Assembly: GCA_900540385.1 (NCBI GenBank)
Contig: UQFY01000002.1
Coordinates: 62,001 to 126,000, forward strand
Source: an uncultured Mollicutes bacterium
Lineage (GTDB): Bacteria; Bacillota_I; Bacilli_A; RFN20; CAG-826
Reading direction: 5' to 3'
DNA length: 64,000 nucleotides
Every line of letters begins with the position of its first letter. Positions within the stretch are counted from its first letter, which is position 1. Both the position numbers and the translations under genes were made by a program. The notes under the pieces were generated by a model. It was not told where the DNA came from, did no database searches, and saw nothing but the letters and a program-made list of their open reading frames with translations. Below, one piece after another: positions 49,797 through 59,927 of this stretch.

Positions 49797-51499
49797 TTGA
49801 CAATTAAAAGGTAGGTTTCAAAAGGACGCAAATGGAAAACGTGGTTTTCTAAAATCACATCCCCATAATTATGAAGTTTAATGTCTAAAATATCGAAATA
49901 AAAAGAGAAATAGACTTCGTAATCTCTCATATTGGAGATAACAAGGAGTTTTAATGCTCCGTTATGAAGATAAGAAAAGACATCAGGATGATTTGGATCG
50001 ATGATTTTTAATGGGGAATGAAGAATGGTTTGATTTACAAGGGCGTTTCTTCGATAAGCAATCGCATATTGATAGAAATTCAAAATGGAATAAGGGTTCT
50101 CCATTTCTGAAAGGATGTTCACCCCTTCTTTATAATTAGGATTAAGAGGGAAATAAGGCTTTGTATCAGAGAAACCGGCATATTCTTTATTTTCCCATTG
50201 CATGATACTTCTTGAAGAAAGGCGGGAGGAACGATTTAAATAACGAAGAATTTGTTCGTCATTAATGCCTTCTTTTCTCCAAGAAGACACTTCAGCCTTC
50301 GTTGGTTCATCCAAATAGAAATCTTCAATATGTTCAAAATGAAGGTTGGACATACCAATTTCATCACCATACTGCATAAACGGGGTGCCGTATAAGAAAA
50401 GAGAAGTAACCAAAAGCATTTTTGCGGATTCATCGCGATATTTCGTTGAGCCATATTGGTTTAGAAGGCGAGGATTGTCGTGATTTTCCCAATAGATAGG
50501 CAAATAGGCCTCCTCATGAAGGAGGTTATACCAACGCATGAAATTTCTTTTTAAGGAAATGACATTTGTTTTAATTTCTTCGTCCGCTTTAGCGAACGAT
50601 TCGTAAGAACCGTTTTCGTTTACCGTATCGAAATTAAATAACATATCTAGAGGTCCATCGTTTTTATTCACAAGAGGAAGGGCCTCTTCAGGTTGAATGC
50701 AACCTCCAGACTCACCAATAAGAAGAAGGTCACTATCGCCTTTAACGGCATCGGAAAACTCTTTTAAGTAAGATAAAAGTTCAGGACGATTGCTAAATTT
50801 AGAATAATCAAGAGCTACCCCGTTACTCTCAGGAAGAGAGGAATTTTCAAAAGATAAATCCTTTGCAAGATGGGAACAGGCATCCAAGCGGAAACCATCA
50901 ACTCCTAAATCGCGATAAAAGCAGGCGATTTGAATCATTTCTTTTCTTACTTCTGGATTATCCCAACGAACATCGGGTTGCTCTTTTCCAAAAATATGAA
51001 GATAAAAGGTGGAAGTGTCTCCCACTCTTTCCCAGGCACTATCTCCCAAGAAAGAGCCCCAGTTGTTTGGAGGAAGAAGTTTGCCATTTTCTTCTTTTCC
51101 TTCCAAGAAGTAATAGAATCCTCTTTCTTTTGAGGAAGAATCGGTTAACGCTTTTTGAAACCAATGGTGTTCTTTCGAAGTATGATTCAAAGGAAGATCC
51201 ATAATCAAACGTATCTCTCTAGCATGGGCTTCCTTAATAAGTTCTTTTAAGTCCTCCATATTTCCAAATGCAGGGTCAATTCGATAATAATTGGAAACGT
51301 CATACCCTCCATCGTGGAAAGGAGTTTCAAAAAGAGGACAAATATAAAGAAGATTAATTCCCAATTCTTTCAGATAGTCTAGACGTGAAATAATTCCCCT
51401 AATATCCCCATAACCGTCAGAATTGGAATCTTGGTAGGAAATAGGATAAATCATGTACCCGATTGATTTTTCCCACCAATCATTGAAATGTTTGCTCAT
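49793..51499 (-). CDS. GH13 alpha-glucosidase / oligo-1,6-glucosidase
   Basis: Hydrolyses alpha-glucosidic bonds in malto- or isomalto-oligosaccharides in the cytoplasm (no signal peptide). The 568 residues have GH13 motifs: DLPLNHTS (I), GFRLDAC with the nucleophile Asp (II), LIGESGG with the acid Glu (III) and ENHDNPR (IV), then a C-terminal beta domain. The start is ATG 51499: TATAAT ends 6 nt before it. Substrate preference between alpha-1,4 and alpha-1,6 cannot be told. It fits with msmX import and the glycogen genes. Confidence 0.9.
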   Translation of the reverse strand: MSKHFNDWWEKSIGYMIYPISYQDSNSDGYGDIRGIISRLDYLKELGINLLYICPLFETPFHDGGYDVSNYYRIDPAFGNMEDLKELIKEAHAREIRLIMDLPLNHTSKEHHWFQKALTDSSSKERGFYYFLEGKEENGKLLPPNNWGSFLGDSAWERVGDTSTFYLHIFGKEQPDVRWDNPEVRKEMIQIACFYRDLGVDGFRLDACSHLAKDLSFENSSLPESNGVALDYSKFSNRPELLSYLKEFSDAVKGDSDLLLIGESGGCIQPEEALPLVNKNDGPLDMLFNFDTVNENGSYESFAKADEEIKTNVISLKRNFMRWYNLLHEEAYLPIYWENHDNPRLLNQYGSTKYRDESAKMLLVTSLFLYGTPFMQYGDEIGMSNLHFEHIEDFYLDEPTKAEVSSWRKEGINDEQILRYLNRSSRLSSRSIMQWENKEYAGFSDTKPYFPLNPNYKEGVNILSEMENPYSILNFYQYAIAYRRNALVNQTILHSPLKIIDPNHPDVFSYLHNGALKLLVISNMRDYEVYFSFYFDILDIKLHNYGDVILENHVFHLRPFETYLLIVK

Positions 51500-51505
51500 A
51501 GCTTG

Positions 51506-51518
51506 ATTATACATTGAC
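51506..51518. promoter_or_regulatory. Divergent promoter region of the glucosidase and ABC exporter
   Basis: Minus -10 TATAAT at 51506-51511, 6 nt from the glucosidase ATG. Plus TTGACA at 51513-51518 is a good -35 for the exporter genes (a TA-rich -10 follows at about 51535). The two signals are one base apart, so the promoters may compete. Confidence 0.5.
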
Positions 51519-51564
51519 ATTCCATATATTTCATATATATCTATCATAGGTTCTTCTTAATCTT

Positions 51565-53370
51565 ATGAAAAACTTTTTGAAACTCTCACATCATTTACTA
51601 AAAGGGATACACCCCCTCTTTTATTTTCAGGTTTTCTTACAAACTCTTGTAGGTTTCTTTTCGGTCATGCAAACCTTTTTGATTAAGGTTCTTGTCGATA
51701 CAGTCGAAGGCTTAGATAAATTAAACGAAGCAGCGGCCGTAGAAAAAGCCGTGATTTATTTAATCACTGGCGGAAGAGGAAACATCTATCTTTATGAAAA
51801 CGGAAGGTATTTGCTTCCAACGGCCATCATTGTTGTTGCTGCCGCCTATGTTTTATCGATGTTTTTACGTATGTGGATGAGAGCTCTTTTCTCGGCACGT
51901 TTTAACGCTCATTGCCAAGAAGAAATCTTCTACCATATTGAAAGGCTTCCTTACGAAGAATACAAAAAGAGCAAAGAAGGCGATCTTTTACAAACGGCAA
52001 CTAGGGATTTAAAGGTTTACCGCGAATTCATGTCCAATGGCATGAGCAATATCACTTGGGCTTTATGGATGGTTCTTTTCTGTTTTTCCATCTTGATGTC
52101 CATTTCTTGGAAAATGACCTTGGTCAGCGTTTCTTTATTCCCGATCCTTTTCCTTTATTCGATGTTATTAACCGGACACGTGAGGAAGCTTTATCGTTTA
52201 GCCGATGATTCCGAAGCAAAACTTACTGATAAAGCCTCGGAGAATCTTGCGTCAGTACGTATTGTCAAAGCTTTTAATAATGAGCTTTATGAGATTTCCT
52301 CTTTTGATGCAATTTTAAAAGATTATCAAGGCAAGTTCTTATCTTGGAAGAAATTCAACGCTTTCTTCTTCTCAAGTTCTGATGTTTTCATTTTTGCCTC
52401 AAAGGTATTGGCTCTTTTATGGGGCATTTATCTTGTTTATACCGGAGAAATAAATGCAGGAACCCTAGTTATTACCCTTCTTTACGTCAATATGATGGTA
52501 TGGCCTGTCCGTGATGCTGCTCAAACCTTATCGAATTTCGGTCAAATCTTTGCTTCAGCAGACCGTATTCAAATCCTTTTAGGGAAGCCATTAGAGGATT
52601 TAGAATCTGGCGAATGTCCTGAAATTAAGGGAAATATCGAATTTAAAAACGTTTCTTTTGCATATCCTGATGGGGAAGGAGACATGATCGAAAACGTTTC
52701 TTTCTCTGTTAAAGCAGGAGAGACTGTCGCCCTTATGGGAAAAACAGGTGCAGGAAAATCCACTTTAGTTCTTCTTTTGACAAGACTCTATGATTACGAT
52801 TCTGGTTCAATAAAAATCGATGGGGTCGAATTAAAGAATATTCAGAAAAGTTATCTGAGGAAAAAGGTTGTTCCTGTCTTGCAAGATCCTTTCTTATTCT
52901 CCCGTTCTATTGAGGAAAATATCAAGATCGCCTCTCCTTTATCAAGCGAGAACGAAATGAGATTTGCCTCGAAGAACGCTGATATCGACCACACCATTCT
53001 TTCTTTTAAAGATGGTTATCAAACAATGGTCGGAGAAAAAGGCGTTACGCTTTCTGGCGGGCAGAAACAAAGGGTTGCTATCGCTAGAACTTTATTAACA
53101 AAAGCCCCTATTTTGATTTTCGACGATTCTTTAAGTGCTGTAGACACCAAAACAGACTTGGAAATCCGTCAAAGATTAAAAGAAAACGTCAAAGATTCCA
53201 CCACGTTCCTTATCACTCACCGCATTGCTTCAGCGAAAAGTGCAGACAAAATCATTGTTTTGGATGAAGGTAGAATCGAAGAGATGGGGACGCATGAAGA
53301 ATTAATGAAGAAAGCGGGTCTTTATCAAAGACTGGCTGAAATTCAAGAAAGAATGGAGGTTTCAAAATGA
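51565..53370 (+). CDS. ABC exporter half-transporter, subunit 1 (degenerate ATP site)
   Basis: One chain of a heterodimeric exporter of drugs, lipids or peptides. The 601 residues have a six-helix type I exporter domain (about 15-320) and an ATPase: Walker A MGKTGAGKST, signature LSGGQKQR and Walker B ILIFDDSLSAVD, where the residue after the Walker B Asp is Asp, not Glu. This is the non-catalytic type seen in BmrC/TM287-like chains. No C39 peptidase domain is present. Overlaps the next gene by ATGA. Confidence 0.92.
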   Translation: MKNFLKLSHHLLKGIHPLFYFQVFLQTLVGFFSVMQTFLIKVLVDTVEGLDKLNEAAAVEKAVIYLITGGRGNIYLYENGRYLLPTAIIVVAAAYVLSMFLRMWMRALFSARFNAHCQEEIFYHIERLPYEEYKKSKEGDLLQTATRDLKVYREFMSNGMSNITWALWMVLFCFSILMSISWKMTLVSVSLFPILFLYSMLLTGHVRKLYRLADDSEAKLTDKASENLASVRIVKAFNNELYEISSFDAILKDYQGKFLSWKKFNAFFFSSSDVFIFASKVLALLWGIYLVYTGEINAGTLVITLLYVNMMVWPVRDAAQTLSNFGQIFASADRIQILLGKPLEDLESGECPEIKGNIEFKNVSFAYPDGEGDMIENVSFSVKAGETVALMGKTGAGKSTLVLLLTRLYDYDSGSIKIDGVELKNIQKSYLRKKVVPVLQDPFLFSRSIEENIKIASPLSSENEMRFASKNADIDHTILSFKDGYQTMVGEKGVTLSGGQKQRVAIARTLLTKAPILIFDDSLSAVDTKTDLEIRQRLKENVKDSTTFLITHRIASAKSADKIIVLDEGRIEEMGTHEELMKKAGLYQRLAEIQERMEVSK

Positions 53371-55328
53371 GTAGCAAAGTTCTCGAAGAAAAACTCCCGA
53401 CCAAATTGAATTTCGGCATTTGGTTCCGCATCATGAAATACGCGATGAAGCGCGTTGATTTGTTCGTCATCATCATTTTGACGATGTTTATTACAACCTT
53501 CTATGACTCCGCTTTCGTACCTGCGATGAATGCGGCTGCCATTACATTGGTTGGACAAACTGGCATTTTATCCTCTATTTCTTCCCTTTGGGAGCTTCCT
53601 TTGCACGTTATTTTCATCAAAAACGTTTGGGAAATCGATATTACGTTCTTAACCTTCCTTATTACTCAAGGTATCTTCGTTATCATCCGTTGCGTGAGTA
53701 TTTTCGTAACCTTCTATTTAACGAATTATTTGAACATGGTCGTTATGATTTCGTTAAGAAAAGACCTTTTTGATCACGTTCAGGAACTTTCTTTTTCTTA
53801 TTTCGATAGAACGAATTCCGGTTGGTTGATTGCGAGAATGAATAACGACACTTCCGCTATAGGAGATGTTCTTTCTTGGTCTTTGACATCGATATTCTGG
53901 TCTTCTTTCGACCTTATTTTCACGATTATCACGATGTTCTCCCAAAATGTGAAATACGCTTTGATTGTCATTGCTTCCTTGCCATTAATCGCGATTATCG
54001 TTCCTTTATTCGAACGTTTGATTTTGAAACGTCACCGTATAGCAAGAAACGCTTATTCCGCTTATGTTGGTTGGCTTGCTGAAATCATCAATGGAGCGAA
54101 AACAGTAAAGACATTATCTTTGGAAGAGGAAGTTTCAAAAGAATCGAAAGATATTGTTGATGATTTGAAGAGGAAACGTTTCCGTGCAGGAAGAATCGGT
54201 GCTTGCTTTAGACCTTTATTGGAATTCATTTTAGCCGTAATGATCGTAATCATTGTGGTTGTTGGCTATCAAGATATCGACAACGTTGCTTTGCAAGATG
54301 GGCTTGATATGGCTACGCTTGTTGCTACCATCGTTCTTTTCGTTGGCTTTGCGCAATCCATTTTTTCCCCACTCGAGAGTATGTCTGACACCTTCTCCTC
54401 TTTTATGGAAAACCAAGCTTCTGCCGAGAAAGTTGAACAGCTTTTAAAGGCACCAGTGGAAATTAGGGACACGGATGAAGTTGTTGCTAAATATGGTGAT
54501 ATTCTCTCTCCAAAGAAAGAGAATTATGAGCCATTTTCTGGTGATATCGAGTTCCGTAACCTCTCTTTCCATTATGGAAACGGAGTGGAAGTCATTCACC
54601 CTTTAAACTTAAAAATCAAGGCAGGAACCTCGGTTGCAATCGTTGGTGAAACCGGGTCTGGCAAAACAACTTTAGCAAACCTTCTTTGCCGTTTCTATGA
54701 ACCAACAGGCGGAGAAATCCTCCTTGATGGAGTGAATTACAAAGAACGTTCCTTAGGCTGGCTTCGTTCACATATCGGATATGTTCAGCAAAGTCCATTT
54801 GTTTTCTCCGCGACCTATTTCCAAAATATTGCCTATGGTAAATTAGATGCGACGATGAATGAAGTTAAAAAAGCGGCAAAGGTCGTTGGAATCGACTCTT
54901 TCATCGAAAAAGAAAAGGATGGATATAACACTTACCTTGAAGATGGAGGCTCCTCTCTTTCCCAAGGGCAAAGACAGCTTGTTTCTTTTGCTAGAGCAAT
55001 GATTAGAAATCCATCCTTATTGATTTTAGATGAAGCCACTTCATCAATTGATACGGAAACCGAGGAAGAGATACAAAATCGCATCCAACCCCTTTTAAAG
55101 GGCAGGACTTCGATTACCATCGCCCACCGCTTATCCACAATCGTCAATTCTGATCGTATTTTAGTCATGGAACATGGAAATATCGTTGAAGATGGCAACC
55201 ATAAAGAGCTTATGGAGAAAAAAGGCTATTACTATAACCTATATATGAACCAATTCAAGGGAATGTCGATGGGAGAGCAAATCGAGAAATACCAGAAACA
55301 AATCGAAGATAAGAACATAAAAATCTAA
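53367..55328 (+). CDS. ABC exporter half-transporter, subunit 2 (catalytic ATP site)
   Basis: Partner of the preceding chain. The 653 residues have a type I exporter membrane domain and an ATPase with Walker A VGETGSGKTT, Q-loop QQSPFVFSATY, signature LSQGQRQ and Walker B LLILDEATSSID, with the catalytic Glu. The longer loop at about 30-75 lies in the first extracytoplasmic region, as in BmrD/LmrD-type chains. The substrate is unknown. The operon ends at a bidirectional terminator shared with glgP. Confidence 0.92.
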   Translation: MSSKVLEEKLPTKLNFGIWFRIMKYAMKRVDLFVIIILTMFITTFYDSAFVPAMNAAAITLVGQTGILSSISSLWELPLHVIFIKNVWEIDITFLTFLITQGIFVIIRCVSIFVTFYLTNYLNMVVMISLRKDLFDHVQELSFSYFDRTNSGWLIARMNNDTSAIGDVLSWSLTSIFWSSFDLIFTIITMFSQNVKYALIVIASLPLIAIIVPLFERLILKRHRIARNAYSAYVGWLAEIINGAKTVKTLSLEEEVSKESKDIVDDLKRKRFRAGRIGACFRPLLEFILAVMIVIIVVVGYQDIDNVALQDGLDMATLVATIVLFVGFAQSIFSPLESMSDTFSSFMENQASAEKVEQLLKAPVEIRDTDEVVAKYGDILSPKKENYEPFSGDIEFRNLSFHYGNGVEVIHPLNLKIKAGTSVAIVGETGSGKTTLANLLCRFYEPTGGEILLDGVNYKERSLGWLRSHIGYVQQSPFVFSATYFQNIAYGKLDATMNEVKKAAKVVGIDSFIEKEKDGYNTYLEDGGSSLSQGQRQLVSFARAMIRNPSLLILDEATSSIDTETEEEIQNRIQPLLKGRTSITIAHRLSTIVNSDRILVMEHGNIVEDGNHKELMEKKGYYYNLYMNQFKGMSMGEQIEKYQKQIEDKNIKI

Positions 55329-55364
55329 TCTTCCTTGCTCTATAAAGGAAGGATAGCTCGATTG

Positions 55365-55397
55365 AAAAAGCCGTCTATAATAAGGCGGCTTTCTTTT
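55365..55397. terminator. Bidirectional terminator between the ABC exporter and glgP
   Basis: AAAGCCG (55367-55373) pairs with CGGCTTT (55386-55392). A-rich and T-rich flanks on both sides give U-runs in either direction. Confidence 0.8.
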
Positions 55398-55419
55398 GTT
55401 TATCGAATATTTTTGTTAC

Positions 55420-57840
55420 CTAATTATGGCTTCCGTATTTACTAAGATGCCAAATATCACGGTTATATTCTTCAATGGTTCTATCAGAGGAGAAGACCCC
55501 AGAAGTAGAAATGTTATCAATAACGGCTTTAGCCCATCTTTCTTTATCAAGATAGAATTCTTCCGCACGTTTGCAAGCGTCACAATAAGAGGCGAAATCT
55601 TCCAAAATGTAGTATTGATCGCCCTTATTCATGATTTCATCGAAAATCATTTGGAAACGGCCATTGGCTTTTAAAGCCCAAGGTCCGGAGAAAAGGGAAT
55701 CCATGACTTCTTTTACGAGGTTGTTATTATTGTAGACATCCCAAGGATTGTAGCTTCCTTCTTCGTTTTTGCGTTCCACTTCTTCGGCGGTTAAGCCAAA
55801 GATTATTTCGTTTTCTTCTCCGGCTTGTTTCGCAATTTCGATGTTTGCGCCATCTAAGGTTCCTAAAGTTAAAGCGCCATTCATCATGAGTTTCATATTG
55901 GAGGTGCCTGAGGCTTCTTTGCCAGCGGTAGAGATTTGTTCGCTAAGATCAGCCGCAGGAATAATATGCTCCGCTAAAGTGACCCCATAGTTTTCTACAA
56001 AGATGATCTTCATGAATTTAGAGGCATCCTCGTCATTATTGATAACCTCTTGGACAGCAAGGATTAATTCGATAATGCACTTAGCATATTCATAGCTTGG
56101 AGCAGCTTTTGCACCAAAAATGTAAACATGAGGCTCCATATGGAAATTGGCAGGGTCTTTCTTAAGTTCAAGATATTCCGCCATGATATGGAAAAGATTC
56201 AAAAGTTGTCTCTTATAAGCGTGAAGTCTTTTGATTTGAACATCGAAAATAGCGTCAGGGGAGATTTCAATTCCATATGTTTTCATCACGAATTCAGCAA
56301 ATTTAATCTTGTTTTCGTGTTTGATTTCCATGATCTCTTTCTGAACTTCTTTATCCGTATCAAAAGCTTTGAAAGCGATGAGTTTCTCTGGATGCATAAT
56401 CCATTCATCACCGATTTTGGAGGTAATTAAAGAGGCAAGTTTCTCATTCGAATAAAGCAACCATCTACGATGGGTGACACCGTTGGTCTTATTGGAGAAT
56501 TTCTCTGGGAAAAGCTCATAGAAATTCTTGAAGGTATAGTTTTCAAGAATGGAAGTATGGATTTTAGCAACACCATTGACACTAAAACCAGCATAAATAG
56601 CCATGTTTGTCATATGAATTTGGCCATCTTTGATGATTTGCATCTGATACGCTTTTGCTGGATCCACTCCTTTTTCCACCATATAAGCGTTAAAACGACG
56701 ATTAATTTCTTCAATAATCATATAAACGCGTGGAAGGAGTTTTTGCACATATTGAACTGGCCATCTTTCTAAGGCTTCAGGCATAACGGTGTGGTTTGTA
56801 TAAGCGATAGAATGGGTTACTTGATCCCACGCTTCATCCCAGCCAAAACCATAAACGTCCATTAAAAGACGCATCATTTCTGGGATAGAAAGAATTGGAT
56901 GGGTGTCATTTAATTGGAAAACGTAATGATCTTTTAAATGTTCTAAAGTCTTATATCTTCCATATTCTCCACGCATGACGGATTGAAGGCCTGCGGAAAC
57001 AAGGAAATATTGTTGGCGAAGACGAAGAATACGGCCATGTTCGGTAGAATCATCAGGATATAAGCCAAAGGAAAGTTCTTTTAAAGTAGAAAGATAATCA
57101 TCGAAAGAAACATCGGTTGGAAGGTTCTTTTCGCTTGGCTCAGCACTCCAAAGGCGAAAGGTATTAGAAACGCCATTATGATAGCCAACCACGCTTACAT
57201 CGTAAGGCATAGCGCGAACGTGAGTGGCGTTTACGGTACGAAGAGCGTATTCACCGTTTGGTTTTAAATAGGTTTCCGCGTTTCCACCAAATTCCACTTC
57301 AACAGCGTGTTTTGGCTTTTTCACTTCAAAGACAAAGCCGTTAGAAAGCCATTCATCTGGAAGTTCCGTTTGCTTTCCGTTTACGAATTTCTGTTTGAAG
57401 AAACCATATTCATAGCGAATGGTATTTCCGTGCATTGGATAGCCTAGCGAAGCGGCAGAGTCTAAAAAACATGCGGCTAATCTACCTAAGCCACCATTTC
57501 CTAAACCTGCATCCGGTTCTTGGTCTTCAAGTTCGTTTATATCAATGCCGTAATCAGCCAATCCTTCTTTGGCAACCTTATAAACTCCAAGATTTTGAAG
57601 GTTGTTTAAAAGCAATCTTCCGATTAAAAATTCCATGGAGAAATAAATGCATTGCTTTCTCCCGTTGTCACATGTGTCTTCACGGCAACTTCTCCAGCCA
57701 ATACCAGCATAGTCGCGAACCATTTCGCCTAACACTTCATATCTTTCCGTGATATGAGAATCTTCGACTGAGCGGCCATATAGTTCCGTTAAGCGTTTCT
57801 CAAATTCTTTTTTGAATTCTTCTTTGTTGTCAAAAATCAT
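55420..57840 (-). CDS. glgP: Glycogen/maltodextrin phosphorylase
   Basis: Releases glucose-1-phosphate from glycogen. The 806 residues are full length (GT35). The pyridoxal-phosphate site is in EASGTSNMKLMMNGALTLG; GNGGLGRLAACFLDS and HLNDTHP-like VFQLNDTHPI are also conserved. It starts 3 nt after the glgB stop, so glgB and glgP form one transcript for glycogen turnover. The glgC/glgD/glgA synthesis genes are not in this window. Confidence 0.97.
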   Translation of the reverse strand: MIFDNKEEFKKEFEKRLTELYGRSVEDSHITERYEVLGEMVRDYAGIGWRSCREDTCDNGRKQCIYFSMEFLIGRLLLNNLQNLGVYKVAKEGLADYGIDINELEDQEPDAGLGNGGLGRLAACFLDSAASLGYPMHGNTIRYEYGFFKQKFVNGKQTELPDEWLSNGFVFEVKKPKHAVEVEFGGNAETYLKPNGEYALRTVNATHVRAMPYDVSVVGYHNGVSNTFRLWSAEPSEKNLPTDVSFDDYLSTLKELSFGLYPDDSTEHGRILRLRQQYFLVSAGLQSVMRGEYGRYKTLEHLKDHYVFQLNDTHPILSIPEMMRLLMDVYGFGWDEAWDQVTHSIAYTNHTVMPEALERWPVQYVQKLLPRVYMIIEEINRRFNAYMVEKGVDPAKAYQMQIIKDGQIHMTNMAIYAGFSVNGVAKIHTSILENYTFKNFYELFPEKFSNKTNGVTHRRWLLYSNEKLASLITSKIGDEWIMHPEKLIAFKAFDTDKEVQKEIMEIKHENKIKFAEFVMKTYGIEISPDAIFDVQIKRLHAYKRQLLNLFHIMAEYLELKKDPANFHMEPHVYIFGAKAAPSYEYAKCIIELILAVQEVINNDEDASKFMKIIFVENYGVTLAEHIIPAADLSEQISTAGKEASGTSNMKLMMNGALTLGTLDGANIEIAKQAGEENEIIFGLTAEEVERKNEEGSYNPWDVYNNNNLVKEVMDSLFSGPWALKANGRFQMIFDEIMNKGDQYYILEDFASYCDACKRAEEFYLDKERWAKAVIDNISTSGVFSSDRTIEEYNRDIWHLSKYGSHN

Positions 57841-57843
57841 AGA

Positions 57844-59763
57844 TTAATTCTTAGCCTTTCTCGTAGTTTTCTTTTTCTTCGTAACTGTGTTCTTTTTGTG
57901 TGTTTTCGTTTCTTTCTTAGGATTTTCTAACTTAAAAATCATAGCGCCATAGGAGGCAAGTTTCACACTGATATGATACGCTCTTCCTTCTGGAGCGCCA
58001 TCTTCTGCTAAAAGAGGCAACCCATTATATTGATTGTTTCCTCCATAGACATCTTTATCGGAATTGAAGATTTCTTTCCAAATCCCCTTCTTTTTAACCC
58101 CTACATCATAATTTTGATAGAAATTAGGAGTCATGTTGAAAAGGAAAAGGAGGGAAGAATCGCCGTAATCCCGTTCAAAAGCAAACACGCTTTGATCGGA
58201 ATTGTCAACCATCATCCATTCAAAATGAGCAGGATTATATTCTTCTTTATGCATGGCTTCTTCCGCTTGATAAATAAGATTTAAGTCTCTTACTAAACGT
58301 TTCATGGAATCGTGTTTCGGATAGGTCAAAAGATTCCAAGGAAGAGAACGGGTTTCATTCCATTCATCGAAGGAGGCCATTTCGTTGCCCATGAAATTAA
58401 GTTTTTTGCCTGGATGGGCGAATTGGTAGGTGAAAAGGTTTCTTAAGAGAGCAAATTTCGTTTCGTAATCCCCGAACATTTTATTAATCAGAGTACCCTT
58501 GCCATGCACCACTTCGTCATGGGATAAAGGCAAAAGGAAGTTCTCGCTAAAGAAATAAGCCATGGAGAAAGTAATATCGTGGTGTTCGTATTTCTTATAG
58601 ATTGGATCGAGAGAATAATATTTTAAAGTATCGTTCATCCAGCCAAGATCCCATTTGTAATCAAAGCCGAGACCTCCATATTCCAAAGGTTTGGTCACAC
58701 CAGTAAAATCCGTGGAATCTTCGGCAATCATAATAATTGAAGGATGAGCCAAATGCAGTTTACCATTCAAACGTTTGATAAATTCCGTGGCACCATAATT
58801 CTCTCCGAGAGATTTATTGCCTTCCCAATAAACGATATTGGAAACAGCATCCACACGAATTCCGTCAAAATGGAAATAAGCGAGATAATAATTCATCGCG
58901 CTCATTAAGAAAGAACGAACAGGGTCTTTTCCTAAATCAAAATAGCAAGAGCCCCATGGGGAGAAGGTATGTTTCATATCGCCATATTCGTATAAACAAG
59001 AGCCATCGAATTCTCTTAAGGCGAATTGATCGTTAGCGAAATGAACAGGAGCAAAATCTAAAATAACAGAAAAGCCAGCTTGATGCATGCGGTCGATAAA
59101 AGACATCAATTGGAAAGGGTTGCCATATCGTGAGTCAACCGAGAAAAAACCAGTCGCTTGATATCCCCACGAGCCATCGAAAGGATATTGGCAAATAGGC
59201 ATGATTTCTACATGCGTGAAGCCATTTTCTTTAAGATATGGGATTAAATAATCCGCGACCTCTTCATAAGAAGGATACCTTCCATCAATAAGGCCTTTCC
59301 ACGAACCAAGATGAATTTCATAAATAGAAACCGGTTTATCGAAGCCTCTATCTCTCTTTTTTAAGAATGTTTCGTCATGCCAAATGAAATTCTCAATATC
59401 AAAAAGACGGGAACAAGTGTTCGGTCTAAGTTCTGAGAAGAAAGCAAAAGGGTCCGCTTTATCGACATATTCTCCCTTAGCGTTTAGGAAATGATATTTA
59501 TAGGATTGGTAATTATGAAGGCCAGGAACAAAGGCTTCGAACACTCCAGAAGGATCAATTTTCTCCATCTTATTTCGCGTAACGTCCCAATTATTCCACT
59601 CACCGATTACCGACACATCGTTTGCAAGAGGGGCATATAAACGGAAAACAACTCCGGAGACTTTTTTCCCATCAATTTCTTTGTCTAAAAAATGGGCGCC
59701 AAAGTAACGATACGCCTCAATGCTTTGACCCATCAAAAAGTCATAGAGAATGCCGTAAGCCAT
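57844..59763 (-). CDS. glgB: 1,4-alpha-glucan branching enzyme
   Basis: Introduces alpha-1,6 branches into glycogen. The 639 residues have an N-terminal CBM48 domain (VVFRLYAPLANDVSVIGEWNNW given in two parts: FRLYAPLAND, GEWNNWD), the GH13 core with DFAPVHFA (I), GIRVDAVSN (nucleophile Asp, II), MIAEDSTD (acid Glu, III) and SHDEVVHG (IV). A Lys-rich C-terminal tail of about 25 residues (KTHKKNTVTKKKKTTRKAKN) is unusual. A strong AGGGAGGG lies before the ATG. Confidence 0.94.
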   Translation of the reverse strand: MAYGILYDFLMGQSIEAYRYFGAHFLDKEIDGKKVSGVVFRLYAPLANDVSVIGEWNNWDVTRNKMEKIDPSGVFEAFVPGLHNYQSYKYHFLNAKGEYVDKADPFAFFSELRPNTCSRLFDIENFIWHDETFLKKRDRGFDKPVSIYEIHLGSWKGLIDGRYPSYEEVADYLIPYLKENGFTHVEIMPICQYPFDGSWGYQATGFFSVDSRYGNPFQLMSFIDRMHQAGFSVILDFAPVHFANDQFALREFDGSCLYEYGDMKHTFSPWGSCYFDLGKDPVRSFLMSAMNYYLAYFHFDGIRVDAVSNIVYWEGNKSLGENYGATEFIKRLNGKLHLAHPSIIMIAEDSTDFTGVTKPLEYGGLGFDYKWDLGWMNDTLKYYSLDPIYKKYEHHDITFSMAYFFSENFLLPLSHDEVVHGKGTLINKMFGDYETKFALLRNLFTYQFAHPGKKLNFMGNEMASFDEWNETRSLPWNLLTYPKHDSMKRLVRDLNLIYQAEEAMHKEEYNPAHFEWMMVDNSDQSVFAFERDYGDSSLLFLFNMTPNFYQNYDVGVKKKGIWKEIFNSDKDVYGGNNQYNGLPLLAEDGAPEGRAYHISVKLASYGAMIFKLENPKKETKTHKKNTVTKKKKTTRKAKN

Positions 59764-59795
59764 AATAACCCTCCCTGTTTTGTTTTATCTTCTAC

Positions 59796-59825
59796 ATTAT
59801 ATCGTATCTATACGTGCGCACGCAA
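59796..59825 (-). promoter_or_regulatory. glgB-glgP promoter with palindromic spacer
   Basis: Minus TTGCGT (59820-59825), 18-nt spacer, TATAAT (59796-59801). The spacer starts with CGTGCGCACG (59813-59822), a perfect 10-bp palindrome overlapping the -35, like the 10-mers at the rel and secDF promoters. Confidence 0.6.
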
Positions 59826-59927
59826 AAGGAAATGAGGTACGTAATTGGCATTTTATGGTTCTTTTCCCTTTTAGAAAGGAGAAAGTTAGATTAGAATGTT
59901 TAGCGATAAAAAGAGGTAAGAAAAATT

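Noticed and set aside
51565..55328. ABC pair as the exporter/protease of the 58-residue peptide
   Set aside because: Neither chain has an N-terminal C39 peptidase domain, and the genes are 39 kb away under their own promoter.
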